Source: Bacteroidales bacterium (GTDB lineage: Bacteria; Bacteroidota; Bacteroidia; Bacteroidales; UBA10428). Taken from it: DNA of 64,000 nucleotides. Both the position numbers and the translations under genes were made by a program. Shown one piece after another: positions 24,808 to 34,900 of the stretch. Location: the NCBI GenBank assembly GCA_016926235.1, contig JAFGOZ010000723.1:1-64000 (forward strand). Reading direction: 5' to 3'. The notes below the pieces were generated by a model. The model saw only the letters and a list, made by a program, of their open reading frames with translations, was not told the origin of the DNA and did not search any database. Each line of letters opens with the position of its first letter. Positions within the stretch are counted from its first letter, which is position 1.

Positions 24808-26556
24808 ATGAAAAGCACAAAGAGTTTAATTTTGGTAATTGCGTTAGCAATTTTTGGCGAAAGTTTATTCTCTCAAACTCCGGCCTTCCCGACTGCAGAA
24901 GGTTATGGTATGTGGGCATCAGGTGGTCGAGGTGGTAAGGTAGTTGAAGTAATCAATCTGGAGGATAAAGATAAGTATGGAAATCCCGTTGTTGGGGGAT
25001 TTCGCTGGGCATTGGCACAATACCCTGGAGAACCTATTACGGTAGTTTTTAAGGTGTCTGGTATTATTGATTTGAAGGGATCTGATTTAAGGTGTAAGCG
25101 GGATGGTGTTACTGTAGCAGGACAAACTGCTCCTGGTGACGGTATTTGCATTAAAGGCGGAAAGGTAAATTTTGGCGGAAGTACAAATCTTATAATTCGA
25201 CATATGCGGTTTCGTGTAGGTCTGCTTAGTACGGGCGGGTTTATTGATGGTGCTGCTTTAGGGCTGGAAAATGGCGGCAGGTTTATTATTGACCATTGTA
25301 CATTTGGATGGTCTGGTGAGGAGAATATGACAATATATGATGATACAGCACTTACAATACAATGGTGTATTATACATGAAGGCTTATACGATGTTGGACA
25401 TCCGAAGGGTGTACGCAGCTATGGAAGTCAATGGGGAGGGCAATCATCTACATATCACCATAACCTGCTGGCGCATAATGTTAACCGGACACCACGATTT
25501 AATGGAGCCAGAAGTAATGATCACATAGTGCTTGTAGAGTATGTGAACAATGTAAACTATAATTGGGGAAAAGAAAATTCTCCATATGGTGCTGACTTTG
25601 ATGCCGGAGGTGTTTCTCATAAAGTAAATATGGTAAATAATTATTACAAACCGGGACCAGCCCGTCCGGGGACTTCAGCATCCTATTTTGTTCAATCATC
25701 ATTTAATTCAGAACAGAATACATCTCAAATCGCACACTGGTATATGAGTGGTAATTATATGGAAGGATCTGCGAATACAGCAAAGAATACAGATAATACT
25801 TTAGGGCTGGATGCAAGTGCTTATATAGCTAAAGGTGTTTCAAAGGATAAACTTATTGACACAGCTGCTTTTGCAGCACCTTATCCTGTGACAACAGAAT
25901 CTGCACAAGATGCTTTCTTAAGTGTATTGGCAGGTGCCGGAGCATTTCCAAGGGATACGAATGATCGTCGTATAATACATGAAGTAGAAACGGGCACGGC
26001 AATCGGAACAGGGAACTATAGTGCACAAGCCCTTGGAATCATAGACAATCCGGACGTGGTTGGAGGATTCCCTGTATTTGAAACATATCATACCGTTGCC
26101 GATAACGATCACGATGGTATGGCGGATTATTGGGAAGTAGCTAATGATTTGGACACTACGGATGCTGAAGACAGAAATATTATAAGTTATGCGGGTTATA
26201 CTAATCTTGAAGTGTATCTCAATGGACTAGCGGGTGAATATATCGATAGTTTTTCATATCCAACTCCAATTTATACTGATCCTCCTGAAGATACAACGGC
26301 AATTATAAACAGGCATGCTATTACAACCCAACCCAAAATTAGCACCTATATGAATTATTCAGAGAGCGTACTGGTAATTCAGAGTGAAGTATCTATTCGA
26401 TCCGTTACTTTATTTGATATGCACGGGAGAAAAGTTGGTCAATATAGAGGTTTAAATTTGACTGAAATAAATGTTTCCGAATTATCAAAAGGCTTATATA
26501 TAGCTCAATTTGAGACAGAAAGCAAATACATACGACGGTTGAAGTTTATCAGGTAA
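24808..26556 (+). CDS. Secreted pectate lyase (polysaccharide lyase family 1-like) with T9SS sorting domain
   Basis: 582 residues from ATG 24808, chosen because it opens a signal peptide (SLILVIALAIFGESLFSQ). The body is a parallel beta-helix of the PL1/pectate lyase type: GYGMWASGGRGGKVVEV, DGVTVAGQTAPGDGICIKGG, LIIRHMRFRVG, IIDHCTFGWSGEEN, HHNLLAHNVNRTPRFNGA. It cleaves polygalacturonan by beta-elimination. After DHDGMADYWE (a calcium-type thrombospondin-like stretch) comes a C-terminal T9SS type A domain (about 505-582) with LFDMHGRKVGQY and ELSKGLYIAQFE, sending it outside via type IX secretion. A terminator follows at 26579. Confidence 0.92.
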   Translation: MKSTKSLILVIALAIFGESLFSQTPAFPTAEGYGMWASGGRGGKVVEVINLEDKDKYGNPVVGGFRWALAQYPGEPITVVFKVSGIIDLKGSDLRCKRDGVTVAGQTAPGDGICIKGGKVNFGGSTNLIIRHMRFRVGLLSTGGFIDGAALGLENGGRFIIDHCTFGWSGEENMTIYDDTALTIQWCIIHEGLYDVGHPKGVRSYGSQWGGQSSTYHHNLLAHNVNRTPRFNGARSNDHIVLVEYVNNVNYNWGKENSPYGADFDAGGVSHKVNMVNNYYKPGPARPGTSASYFVQSSFNSEQNTSQIAHWYMSGNYMEGSANTAKNTDNTLGLDASAYIAKGVSKDKLIDTAAFAAPYPVTTESAQDAFLSVLAGAGAFPRDTNDRRIIHEVETGTAIGTGNYSAQALGIIDNPDVVGGFPVFETYHTVADNDHDGMADYWEVANDLDTTDAEDRNIISYAGYTNLEVYLNGLAGEYIDSFSYPTPIYTDPPEDTTAIINRHAITTQPKISTYMNYSESVLVIQSEVSIRSVTLFDMHGRKVGQYRGLNLTEINVSELSKGLYIAQFETESKYIRRLKFIR

Positions 26557-26578
26557 TATTTGGGTTTTATATCAAAAA

Positions 26579-26607
26579 CGGGTGAAGATATTTATTCACC
26601 CGGTTTT
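26579..26607 (+). terminator. Rho-independent terminator after pectate lyase
   Basis: CGGGTGAA and TTCACCCG form an 8-bp perfect stem around an 8-nt loop, followed by GTTTTATT. It ends the pectate lyase transcript before the GH51 gene. Confidence 0.82.
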
Positions 26608-26729
26608 ATTAACATACGATTCTTTCGGGAATAGAATCAATTATTTCCGGTTAGCATTAATCCTGTTTCTGACTTTTTGTGGAGAAAGTATTTTTTTCAT
26701 TATCTTACATCGGCAAAAAATTATTATCT

Positions 26730-29327
26730 ATGAAAAAAAACAATATCATCATTTTTATTTCACTTTTTCTTTTGCCCTGTAATGGATTAAAAGTGATTTC
26801 TAATGAACCTGATTCAGTCTATATATTCGCGTATGCAACAACTAAGAATAACAGTCATAATGGGCTGCATTTTGCATGGAGTATTGACAAAAAAAGCTGG
26901 CATGCAATAGGACCTGAACACATGTTCCTCTTTTGCGATTATGGCAGGTGGGGTGCTGAAAAGAAAATGTTTATGCCTTTTCTGTTTCAGGATCAGGACC
27001 AGATTTGGCATTGCATATGGAGCCTGAATGACTATGACGGTGTGTTTGCCCATGCTTTTACCCGGGATTTTATTCACTGGGATCCACAGGATTATCCTCA
27101 GGTAATGAAAGATAATAATTGCCAGGAGCCAGAAGTACACATTGATAAATCATCCGGGTTATACAAAATAAGCTGGTTAAGTACCAAAAATAATATGACG
27201 TTGGTATTTGGTTGTACATCCAAAGATTTTAAGCATTATTCTGAAACAAAACAGATTTCAGAAAAGGATCGGGAGGATAGCAGGGAAGAAGTTTTAATAA
27301 TGGGGGAAGCACAAACAGGTACAGTTCATAAGGTGTCCTGGAGTATGATTGATGAACTAATAAAAAGACAAAAAGTAGCGGCTTACAACACCCTGTTAAC
27401 AAATGAAAGCTTTCAGGATGACTCCCTCCGGTTTAAAGACTTGAAACCAGTTGAAGCAATTATTACAGCTGACTTAACCAATAGTAAAAAAATAAGCGAT
27501 ATGCTCATAGGTGTGTTTTTTGAAGATATTAATTATGCTGCTGACGGGGGATTGTATGCAGAGTTGGTTCAAAACCGAAGTTTTGAGTATGACATAAGCG
27601 ATAAAATAGGGAGGGACGCTACCTGGACAAGCACAAAAGCATGGAATATAACAGGTACTGCCGGAATATTTACTATTGATTCGTCGTCCCCGGTTCATCC
27701 AAATAATAAGCATTATGCAATTCTCAATATTATCGAAAAAGGCACGGGTCTGTCAAATGAGGGATTTAACGGTATTGTTGTAAAGGAGAATGAATTATAT
27801 GATTTTTCCATGTTTGTAAGGAATCCGGATAATAACAAGAAAAAAATCACAATCCGTCTTGTAGCTAAAAATGGCTCTGTTGTAGGAAAAACATCACTTG
27901 ATGCTAATTCCTCGAACTGGGGAAAAGTTACAGGTGTTATTAAAGCCGAGAAAACGATTGATGATGCCAAATTGGAAATAATTCCACAATCAGAGGGAAT
28001 TATTGAAATGGACATGATCTCTCTATTTCCACAAAAAACATTTAAAGGCCATAAAAACGGATTACGACCTGATTTGGCACAAGCCATTGCAGATTTGCAT
28101 CCGCGTTTTGTAAGGTTTCCGGGAGGATGTGTAGCACATGGTGATGGACTGGATAATATATACCGATGGAAAAACACCATCGGCCCGCTGGAAGCTCGTA
28201 AGCCGCAACGAAATATTTGGAATTATCATCAATCCTATGGTTTGGGCTTTTTTGAATATTTCCAGTTTTGTGAGGATATAGGCGCCGAACCCATACCTGT
28301 TATTGCAGCCGGGGTACCTTGTCAAAACTCTTCAGTTGGAGGAGCAGGACAACAGGGAGGTATACCCATGAGCGATATGGATGATTACATCCAGGATATC
28401 CTTGATCTGATTGAATATTGTAATGGAGATGTTAACACTACGTGGGGTAAAAAACGTGCAGAAGCCGGACACCCTGAACCTTTTAACCTGAAATATATTG
28501 GGATTGGTAATGAGGATCTTATTACAGATATTTTTAGGGAACGGTTTGAGATGATCTATAAAGCCATTACAAAAAAATATCCTGGAATCACTGTTATCGG
28601 CACTGTAGGGCCATTTAATGAAGGTTCTGATTACGAGGCAGGATGGAAGTTTGCCACTAAACTTGGATTGGAAATTGTGGACGAACATTATTACCAAAGA
28701 CCAGGATGGTTTATAAACAATCAGGACTTTTATGATCGTTATGATCGCTCAAAATCCAAGGTTTACCTGGGAGAATATGCTTCATGGGGAAATACCTTGT
28801 ATAATGCCCTTTCTGAAGCATTATACCTTGCTTCAGTTGAACGTAATGCTGATGTTGTAGTGATGGCCTCTTATGCTCCATTGCTGGCCAAAGAAGGGTT
28901 TATTCAATGGAGAACCGATCTTTTATTTTTTACAAATACAGATATATATCCGACGCCGAATTATTTTGTACAACATCTGTATGGTATAAACTCAGGCGAT
29001 ACATACATAGGGACCACAATTAAACTATCGGATTTCAATGATAAAGTGCAAAAAAGGATAGGTGCATCTATAGTACACGATAGCAAAACAGGCGATCTGA
29101 TTATAAAACTGGCAAACCTCCTTCCTGTGGATGTAGAAACAACAGTTAATCTTCCGGGAGTTGGGAAGATCAATCCAATTGCTTCAAGAACAATACTTAC
29201 AGGTAATCCGGGCGACAGGACGGTTTTCCCCTTAACGGAAAGTATTGAAATAAGTGATAGTTATACATTTACACTGCCTGCTTATTCGTTTACTGTAATA
29301 CGCATAAATCCATTGGATGTTAAATAG
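26730..29327 (+). CDS. GH51 alpha-L-arabinofuranosidase with N-terminal propeller-like module
   Basis: 865 residues from ATG 26730, which starts a signal peptide (IIIFISLFLLPCNG). Modules: about 28-200, a five-blade-propeller-like segment with HIDKSSGLYKISWLST and FTRDFIHWDP recalling GH43/GH32 folds; about 245-300 and 440-860, the GH51 core; about 305-430, a CBM4-like jelly-roll. The acid/base is E595 in GIGNED and the nucleophile E682 in YLGEYA, the GH-A clan pair of GH51. It releases alpha-linked arabinofuranose from arabinan, arabinoxylan or glycoproteins. Unusually long for GH51 owing to the N-terminal propeller, which lacks an obvious catalytic triad. Confidence 0.9.
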   Translation: MKKNNIIIFISLFLLPCNGLKVISNEPDSVYIFAYATTKNNSHNGLHFAWSIDKKSWHAIGPEHMFLFCDYGRWGAEKKMFMPFLFQDQDQIWHCIWSLNDYDGVFAHAFTRDFIHWDPQDYPQVMKDNNCQEPEVHIDKSSGLYKISWLSTKNNMTLVFGCTSKDFKHYSETKQISEKDREDSREEVLIMGEAQTGTVHKVSWSMIDELIKRQKVAAYNTLLTNESFQDDSLRFKDLKPVEAIITADLTNSKKISDMLIGVFFEDINYAADGGLYAELVQNRSFEYDISDKIGRDATWTSTKAWNITGTAGIFTIDSSSPVHPNNKHYAILNIIEKGTGLSNEGFNGIVVKENELYDFSMFVRNPDNNKKKITIRLVAKNGSVVGKTSLDANSSNWGKVTGVIKAEKTIDDAKLEIIPQSEGIIEMDMISLFPQKTFKGHKNGLRPDLAQAIADLHPRFVRFPGGCVAHGDGLDNIYRWKNTIGPLEARKPQRNIWNYHQSYGLGFFEYFQFCEDIGAEPIPVIAAGVPCQNSSVGGAGQQGGIPMSDMDDYIQDILDLIEYCNGDVNTTWGKKRAEAGHPEPFNLKYIGIGNEDLITDIFRERFEMIYKAITKKYPGITVIGTVGPFNEGSDYEAGWKFATKLGLEIVDEHYYQRPGWFINNQDFYDRYDRSKSKVYLGEYASWGNTLYNALSEALYLASVERNADVVVMASYAPLLAKEGFIQWRTDLLFFTNTDIYPTPNYFVQHLYGINSGDTYIGTTIKLSDFNDKVQKRIGASIVHDSKTGDLIIKLANLLPVDVETTVNLPGVGKINPIASRTILTGNPGDRTVFPLTESIEISDSYTFTLPAYSFTVIRINPLDVK

Positions 29328-29397
29328 TTATAGTCATTATAATATTGGGTCAGACTCTAAAACAATATGGGAAAACAAATTTTTTTAAAAGCTTATT

Positions 29398-29934
29398 ATG
29401 ACACCAAATAGTCAAAACGAAATACTGGTTAAGATTGGAAACTGGATCTCACCCCGACTAGATAAATATGAATCAATTATTGCTTTGATATTTGCAGTTG
29501 TAGTGATTTTAAAATTGAATACTGACTTAAAAGTTGGTATTTTATTAGTATTAACACTTTCGACATTGTCAACTTTATATTTTTTTAATGCATATTCATT
29601 TCCTGATAATGATAATGCAGGTGGATTGGAAAGATTTGTTTTTAAGCTATCTTTACTAAGTGGAAGTGTAGCATCAGTTGGAATATTATTTTGCTTGCAA
29701 CATTGGGTTGGATATGATATTATGCTTAGTTGTGGTTGTATAACGTTAGCTATTTTATTGCCGGTGGTTTTAATTATTAAGTCCAAAAAACCTGATTTGA
29801 TGATATTTAATAACAGATTAGTAATTCGTATAGTTGTAATAGCTGCAATAGGTTTGTTTTTAAATTTTGCACCTGGTAATATATTGATTAACATAGGATT
29901 AAATGAAAGGGTAACTATTGAAAATGTCGAATAA
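29398..29934 (+). CDS. Membrane protein of unknown function
   Basis: 178 residues with five likely membrane helices (IIALIFAVVVILKL; VGILLVLTLSTLSTLYFF; LSLLSGSVASVGILF; IMLSCGCITLAILLPVVLII; IRIVVIAAIGLFLNF). The N-terminal 24 residues are hydrophilic and the tail short. I do not recognise the family; it resembles small GldL/gliding-type hydrophobic proteins only in general hydrophobicity. An overlapping ORF on the other strand shows low-complexity composition and is not believed. A short inverted repeat (ATAACCA/TGGTTAT, 29931-29953) spans the stop codon. Confidence 0.65.
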   Translation: MTPNSQNEILVKIGNWISPRLDKYESIIALIFAVVVILKLNTDLKVGILLVLTLSTLSTLYFFNAYSFPDNDNAGGLERFVFKLSLLSGSVASVGILFCLQHWVGYDIMLSCGCITLAILLPVVLIIKSKKPDLMIFNNRLVIRIVVIAAIGLFLNFAPGNILINIGLNERVTIENVE

Positions 29935-30110
29935 CCAAATTTTATATGGTTATTGAAAAGTGTTTGGCGAATTACCACAAATACATAATATAAACAAAGT
30001 AATTGATAATAAGTAAAATATCAAAATTAGTTATATATTTAAAACATATTTAAATGTTGCCAATTAATATTCAGAACCCTTAATTATGTTATAATTTAAA
30101 AAGTAAAATT

Positions 30111-31646
30111 ATGAAAAAGAAACTAGTATTATTTTTATTATGTGTTGCAAGCATAACTCTTTATGCGCAAACAACATTAAAACTTGAAATTGTACCTCAA
30201 AAAGGGAAAGGACCTAAACTCAATGAAGAAATGTGGTTGGAAGCATGGCTTACCAATAATACAAATAAAGAAATAAAAATATTTAAGATTGGAAATTGCG
30301 AGGCTGATTGGGAAGGGTATCAGGCAGAATGGAAGATGCAAAAAGATGGAGAAGAAGTAGCTTTGCAAAGTTTTAGGGATGGAACAACAGAACGATTTTC
30401 AGAAAATCATATAATAACCATAGCTCCTGGAGGAAAAGTTTATGCAGGATTGCTTCGAAAAAAAATTGAAACATTCGGAAAATATAAAGTTGAATATCAT
30501 CTTAGTGCGGGACCAAACAAGGTAAATCTGAATTATGCAAAAAACAGCACTGCTAAAGAGCTAGCAAAGCAAATAACAAACTTTAATTCAAGTGCTGTTT
30601 ATGAATTTGAGATTAAAGGATATGAATTTGAAAAAGTAAATGTTCAACGTAGTGATATTTCGGAAGCTGCATTGAAAAAAAAGCCCGTTGTATATCTTAG
30701 AAATGCATTCAGTAATCCTTCAGAAGTTTACAAATTAAAAATTTCAGGTAATATTACTCCTGAGGAGTTGGCTCAGGTATGTAAATTTCAAAATGTACGA
30801 GAACTTGAATTAAATGGATTGAAAGGTATCACAGCTCTGCCAGCAAATTTATCTACACTTGATTTACATAAAGTGGCATTTAGTAACCTGCCTGTAAAAG
30901 AGTATCCTATTGAGTACGGAAATTGGAAAAATGTTAAACATCTTTCATTACAAAACATGAGAGGAGATTTCCCGCAGTTTATTAATAAATTGGAAAATCT
31001 GGAAGAATTATATATTACCTATAATAATATGAGGGAAGTGTCAACGGGGATAGGGAATTTGAGAAAACTTAGAATTCTGGTTTTAAACGGTTATGGCCAG
31101 AAATTAAAATTGCCGGCAGATATGTCTGAATTACCGGCATTGAAAGAAATATCCATTAACAGGGCGATACTGGACGAATTTCCACCTGTATGGGGTAGCA
31201 GGGGGTTAACGAATATAGGTTTAACTGAAACTTATGTTCCGGTAATTGGTGAAAATATTTCAAATCTGGTTGAATTACGATATCTTTCTATAGTACAGGG
31301 TAAATTAACAAAATTGCCTCAGGGTTTTTCAAAGCTAAAGAATTTAGAACTGGCTGATTTTACCCATAATGAGTTTACCACATTTCCAACCGAACTATAT
31401 TCTTGTACTTCACTAACAAGTATAAACTTAAACTTCAATTCTATAAATAAATTCGATGAAGGTATTGATAAATTAATAAACTTAAGTGTATTAAGTATAG
31501 AATTCAACATGCTTACCGAACTACCCTTAAGCCTTGCTGATTGCCCAAAATTAACCATGGTTGATGTAAGGTATAGTAAAGAGAAAATTTCAGGCAAAGG
31601 AAAAAAGAAATTAGAGGATAAACTGGGAGCAAAATTTATGCAATAG
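30111..31646 (+). CDS. Exported leucine-rich-repeat protein
   Basis: 511 residues with a signal peptide (LVLFLLCVASITLYAQ). Residues 20-180 form a beta-rich domain of unknown type (LEAWLTNNTNKEIKIF...). Residues about 210-490 hold ten or more leucine-rich repeats of 22-24 residues, such as NLEELYITYNNMREV, NLRKLRILVLNGYG, NLVELRYLSIVQGKLTKLP and NLSVLSIEFNMLTELP. Such proteins bind proteins or peptides at the cell surface or in the periplasm. No enzymatic motif and no T9SS tail (the end is KKKLEDKLGAKFMQ). It is followed by a terminator. Confidence 0.85.
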   Translation: MKKKLVLFLLCVASITLYAQTTLKLEIVPQKGKGPKLNEEMWLEAWLTNNTNKEIKIFKIGNCEADWEGYQAEWKMQKDGEEVALQSFRDGTTERFSENHIITIAPGGKVYAGLLRKKIETFGKYKVEYHLSAGPNKVNLNYAKNSTAKELAKQITNFNSSAVYEFEIKGYEFEKVNVQRSDISEAALKKKPVVYLRNAFSNPSEVYKLKISGNITPEELAQVCKFQNVRELELNGLKGITALPANLSTLDLHKVAFSNLPVKEYPIEYGNWKNVKHLSLQNMRGDFPQFINKLENLEELYITYNNMREVSTGIGNLRKLRILVLNGYGQKLKLPADMSELPALKEISINRAILDEFPPVWGSRGLTNIGLTETYVPVIGENISNLVELRYLSIVQGKLTKLPQGFSKLKNLELADFTHNEFTTFPTELYSCTSLTSINLNFNSINKFDEGIDKLINLSVLSIEFNMLTELPLSLADCPKLTMVDVRYSKEKISGKGKKKLEDKLGAKFMQ

Positions 31647-31671
31647 TCTAAATAACTAGATTATATTAAAG

Positions 31672-31708
31672 GAGGATTGCATGTAATTCTGCGTCCTCTC
31701 TTTATTTT
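31672..31708 (+). terminator. Rho-independent terminator after the LRR gene
   Basis: GAGGA-TTGCA and TGCG-TCCTC form a stem with a small internal mismatch, followed by TCTTTATTTT, 25 bp beyond the LRR stop codon. Confidence 0.6.
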
Positions 31709-31758
31709 ATAAAATCAAATACATAAGACAAATAACAGGAGAGAAAAAATTTGTTGTT

Positions 31759-32247
31759 ATGAAATCATTGAATGAATCCATTACCGAGTACAAAAAGCAA
31801 CTGGAAAAGGGGGATGTCAAAACTGCCTATAGAGGCTTGATGGAATACATTATGGCATTACGTGTGCATTTTGAGCACAATCATCCGGAATATAATGTGT
31901 CCGGCAGCATTTACCAGGGTTATATGGATATGAGCTTTTTTTCAATTACTACGGATGTGCTGAAGGAGAAAAAGCTCAGGATAGCTGTAGTTTTTCTGCA
32001 TGAGGCTGTATGTTTTGAAGCCTGGTTGGTGGGAAATAACCGGAAGATACAATCAGATTACATGAAATTGTTGAATGATATGAATTTTGATAAATATCTT
32101 ATTTCTTCTCCGGCACCAGGTGTTGATTCTATTTTAGAGTGCAAGCTGACTGATAGTCCTGATTTTAATAATCTGTCTGGCTTAACCAGCAAGATACAGA
32201 ATGTGACACTCAAATTTATTAAAGATATTGAAGCATTATTCAAATAA
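31759..32247 (+). CDS. Small cytoplasmic protein, DUF7000-like
   Basis: 162 residues, no signal peptide. The sequence (KKQLEKGDVKTAYRGLMEYIM, GSIYQGYMDMSFFSITT, LKEKKLRIAVVFLHEAVCFEAWLVGNN) resembles a widespread uncharacterised family in Bacteroidota and Firmicutes, which I recall as DUF7000; the name is from memory. Predicted alpha/beta, no catalytic motif visible. It lies between the LRR gene and the first HExxH peptidase, with about 56 bp to the latter. Function unknown. Confidence 0.7.
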   Translation: MKSLNESITEYKKQLEKGDVKTAYRGLMEYIMALRVHFEHNHPEYNVSGSIYQGYMDMSFFSITTDVLKEKKLRIAVVFLHEAVCFEAWLVGNNRKIQSDYMKLLNDMNFDKYLISSPAPGVDSILECKLTDSPDFNNLSGLTSKIQNVTLKFIKDIEALFK

Positions 32248-32303
32248 AAGAAGATTTTAGAACTAAGTTTATATCCCTACCTGACATTTAAAAAACATGA
32301 ATC

Positions 32304-33689
32304 ATGAAATTTATTTCAACTAGTAACTTATTAATGATTACCATATTAGTTACATTAACTTTTTGCGTAAATAGGACTAAAAATGAGGAAGACAATTCGA
32401 AAATCGGAGAAATACAGGAGAAAGAGTTATACCTTCCTGCCAAAGTTGAACGGGTGCCTGATAGTAATGATTATAATGATGACGAAAGCGATTTTTGTTA
32501 TGCACGGATGTCCCAGTCAGACAATATCGCCATATTCTGGCATAAGGAATATGGTTATGACCCAATGACTAATCCTGATACAACCAAACGCTTCGATGTA
32601 AACCTGGCGCTAAGCGAATGTGAACGTTTTTACCAGTATTATGTAAATGAACTGAAGCTGGTACATAAGGGAAATTCTTTAACAGATAAGTACAAAATGC
32701 TTATTTATATTTTTGGAGGAGAAGAGAATACAGCATTTGGAGGAGGAGAAGAAGATAAAATCGGTATTATTTGGACACCTGCCCGGCGGATAAATAAGGC
32801 ACCATATGGTGCTTTAGCCCATGAGATGGCACATAGTTTTCAATATATCAGCGATATTGAGAACGGGAGAGGAGTAACAGGACCCATTATTGAGATGTCG
32901 GCACAGTATATGCTCTGGCAGGTCTATCCTGAATGGATGACTTTTGAGAATTATCATCTGATAGATTATATGAAAGGAACACATTATGCATTTCTGCATC
33001 CTGAGAATATGTATCATTCTCCTTATGTACTGGAATATTGGGCAGATAAACACGGGAAAGAGTTTTTTGGAAACTTAAACCGGGCTACTCTGAAGGAAGA
33101 GGATCCGGTAATGACTTATAAAAGGATCAATGGACTGACACAGGAACAATTTAATGATGAAATGTTTGATGCATCACGCAGGTTTATTACCTGGGATTTA
33201 AAAAGGGTAGAAAAAGAGGCAAAAAAATATGCTAACCAACATCTGGCTAAACTTATAGATATGGATAATGGCTGGTATCGAATAGATTCCACCAATTGTC
33301 CGCAAAACTATGGCTATAATGGCATAAAACTTAAAGTTCCTGCAGCAAAAACTAAAGTTGTTTTGAATTTTAAAGGTATTGCCGGCAGCAAGGGGTATAC
33401 TAAAGTTAATACAGATAAAGCCGGATGGAGATATGGTTTTGTTGCATCACTAAAAGATGGTAGTCGTGTTTATAGTGACGTTTTCAATGAAACGTCAGGA
33501 TCTGCAGAATTTAAAGTACCTAAGAATACTGAGTTTTTATGGTTGGTAGTGAGTGGAGCTCCTTCAGAACACTGGCCTGTTGTAATAAAATGGGATGCTG
33601 AAGCTGAAGAAGCACCTGAGGAACAATGGCCATATAAGTTTAAACTAACAGGGACTACTATAGACGAATCTGTAAAGGTAAAACCATAG
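32304..33689 (+). CDS. HExxH lipoprotein, putative metallopeptidase (DUF6055-like)
   Basis: 461 residues. The lipobox-like LTFC places the lipidated Cys at 21. The zinc-peptidase motif AHEMAHSFQY has H173, E174 and H177, and E197 in IEMSAQYM is a good third ligand as in gluzincins. The segment DKIGIIWTP upstream and the C-terminal beta-sandwich (about 330-455) match its paralog at 41646-43532, but this copy lacks the DUF4859 domain. I recall this group as DUF6055. A role in cutting the protein backbone of glycoproteins is inferred from the neighbours. Convergent with the Xaa-Pro aminopeptidase gene. Confidence 0.75.
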   Translation: MKFISTSNLLMITILVTLTFCVNRTKNEEDNSKIGEIQEKELYLPAKVERVPDSNDYNDDESDFCYARMSQSDNIAIFWHKEYGYDPMTNPDTTKRFDVNLALSECERFYQYYVNELKLVHKGNSLTDKYKMLIYIFGGEENTAFGGGEEDKIGIIWTPARRINKAPYGALAHEMAHSFQYISDIENGRGVTGPIIEMSAQYMLWQVYPEWMTFENYHLIDYMKGTHYAFLHPENMYHSPYVLEYWADKHGKEFFGNLNRATLKEEDPVMTYKRINGLTQEQFNDEMFDASRRFITWDLKRVEKEAKKYANQHLAKLIDMDNGWYRIDSTNCPQNYGYNGIKLKVPAAKTKVVLNFKGIAGSKGYTKVNTDKAGWRYGFVASLKDGSRVYSDVFNETSGSAEFKVPKNTEFLWLVVSGAPSEHWPVVIKWDAEAEEAPEEQWPYKFKLTGTTIDESVKVKP

Positions 33690-33738
33690 TTTGATTGATA
33701 GTTTGATTATTAGTGTATTTTCTTCTACCAGGCTATCC

Positions 33739-34812
33739 TTAATTTATAATTATCAGCTCCCTGCTAAAATTACTTAAAGTTTCAGAGTTTTTCTCCTTCA
33801 CCAGGATGGTATCTTCAATCCGCAAACCACCCCAATGGGGTATATATATTCCTGGTTCAACGGTCACTACCATGCCTTTCTGGAATACGAAATCTGCATT
33901 CAGTTTTAAAAAAGGCTCTTCATGTATATCGAGGCCCACTCCGTGACCATATCCATGATATAAATATTCTTTATATTTATCTGGAATGATATTGTTTATG
34001 ATTTTATTAATGTGACTAATATGAACTTCGTTCTTTATTTCATGAACAATAGTTTGTTGACATTCATAAATAATAGAGTATAATTCCTTTTGCTTATCTG
34101 AAGTCTCACCAACAATTAGGGTACGGCTCACATCGGCGTGGTATCCATGAACTAATGCACCAAAATCGAAAAGTAGAAAATCTCCCTTACTAATTTTTCT
34201 ATTTGATGGTTTTCCATGTAACAAGGATGTTCTTTTTCCAGTTTGTAAAAGGGTTTCAAATGAGATATTGTCAGCTCCGCCTGTGCGAATATTATATTCT
34301 AATCTGGCAGCAATTTCAATTTCCGACATCCCAGGTTTAATTTTGGGTAAAGTGACCTGTAATGCCTGATCGGTCATTTTACATGCTGTTTTCAGGTTTT
34401 CAATTTCAGTTTCATCTTTTATGAGTCTTTTTTGTTCAATTAGGCTTTTAGTAATTTTCAATTCAACGTTTATAAGATTGTTCCTGAGATAATCGTAGGT
34501 TGACAGAGTGAGGTTCTCACCTTCAATACCAAGCTTTTTAACATTATATTTATCTATTAGAAATTGATAGGTCTTAAATCCATAACGAATATTATTAATC
34601 CAAAGCATTACCTTTAGGTTTGGACATTCATTTTGTGCCTGCTCAAAATACCGTTGATCTGTTATTAATACAGCTTGATCTTTAATAATGAACAATATTG
34701 AAGATTCCCCTGTAAAGGATGAGAGATAACTTACGTTGGATGTATTTGAAACCAGGATACCATCAAGATGTAAGTTGCTTAAGATAAGTATTAAACTGTG
34801 AATTCGCTCCAT
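33739..34812 (-). CDS. Xaa-Pro aminopeptidase/prolidase-like M24B peptidase
   Basis: 357 residues, cytoplasmic. The creatinase-type N-terminal domain (1-125) is followed by the pita-bread catalytic domain with the five metal ligands D216 (DFGAL), D227 (HADVSR), H290 (GYGHGVGLDIHEEP), E319 (VEPGIY) and E333 (GLRIEDT). It removes N-terminal residues preceding proline (or, in known cases, hydroxyproline) or cleaves X-Pro dipeptides. It is divergent from the NUDIX regulator, and two operator-like palindromes lie between them, which makes co-regulation with the SusCD operon likely. In this locus it would release free hydroxyproline from imported peptides (inference). Confidence 0.93.
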   Translation of the reverse strand: MERIHSLILILSNLHLDGILVSNTSNVSYLSSFTGESSILFIIKDQAVLITDQRYFEQAQNECPNLKVMLWINNIRYGFKTYQFLIDKYNVKKLGIEGENLTLSTYDYLRNNLINVELKITKSLIEQKRLIKDETEIENLKTACKMTDQALQVTLPKIKPGMSEIEIAARLEYNIRTGGADNISFETLLQTGKRTSLLHGKPSNRKISKGDFLLFDFGALVHGYHADVSRTLIVGETSDKQKELYSIIYECQQTIVHEIKNEVHISHINKIINNIIPDKYKEYLYHGYGHGVGLDIHEEPFLKLNADFVFQKGMVVTVEPGIYIPHWGGLRIEDTILVKEKNSETLSNFSRELIIIN

Positions 34813-34860
34813 TAATTGATTTATTTAATTAAGAATCAATTATATAAGATTTAGAAAAAT

Positions 34861-34885
34861 AATAATAGTAGAATTTACCATTATT
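34861..34885. promoter_or_regulatory. Operator-like palindrome A (NUDIX regulator region)
   Basis: AATAATAGTA-GAATT-TACCATTATT is a 10-5-10 inverted repeat with one mismatch in the intergenic region between the Xaa-Pro peptidase and the regulator. It shares the GTA-N5-TAC core with the sites at 34901-34925 and 35660-35684. Confidence 0.65.
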
Positions 34886-34900
34886 ATTTTAATTTTTACT

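Noticed and set aside
27713..28180. 155-residue minus-strand frame
   Set aside because: Shadow of the GH51 coding sequence.
29412..29978. 188-residue open frame on the minus strand
   Set aside because: Overlaps the membrane protein at 29398-29934 almost completely; the plus-strand frame shows regular transmembrane segments, this one does not.
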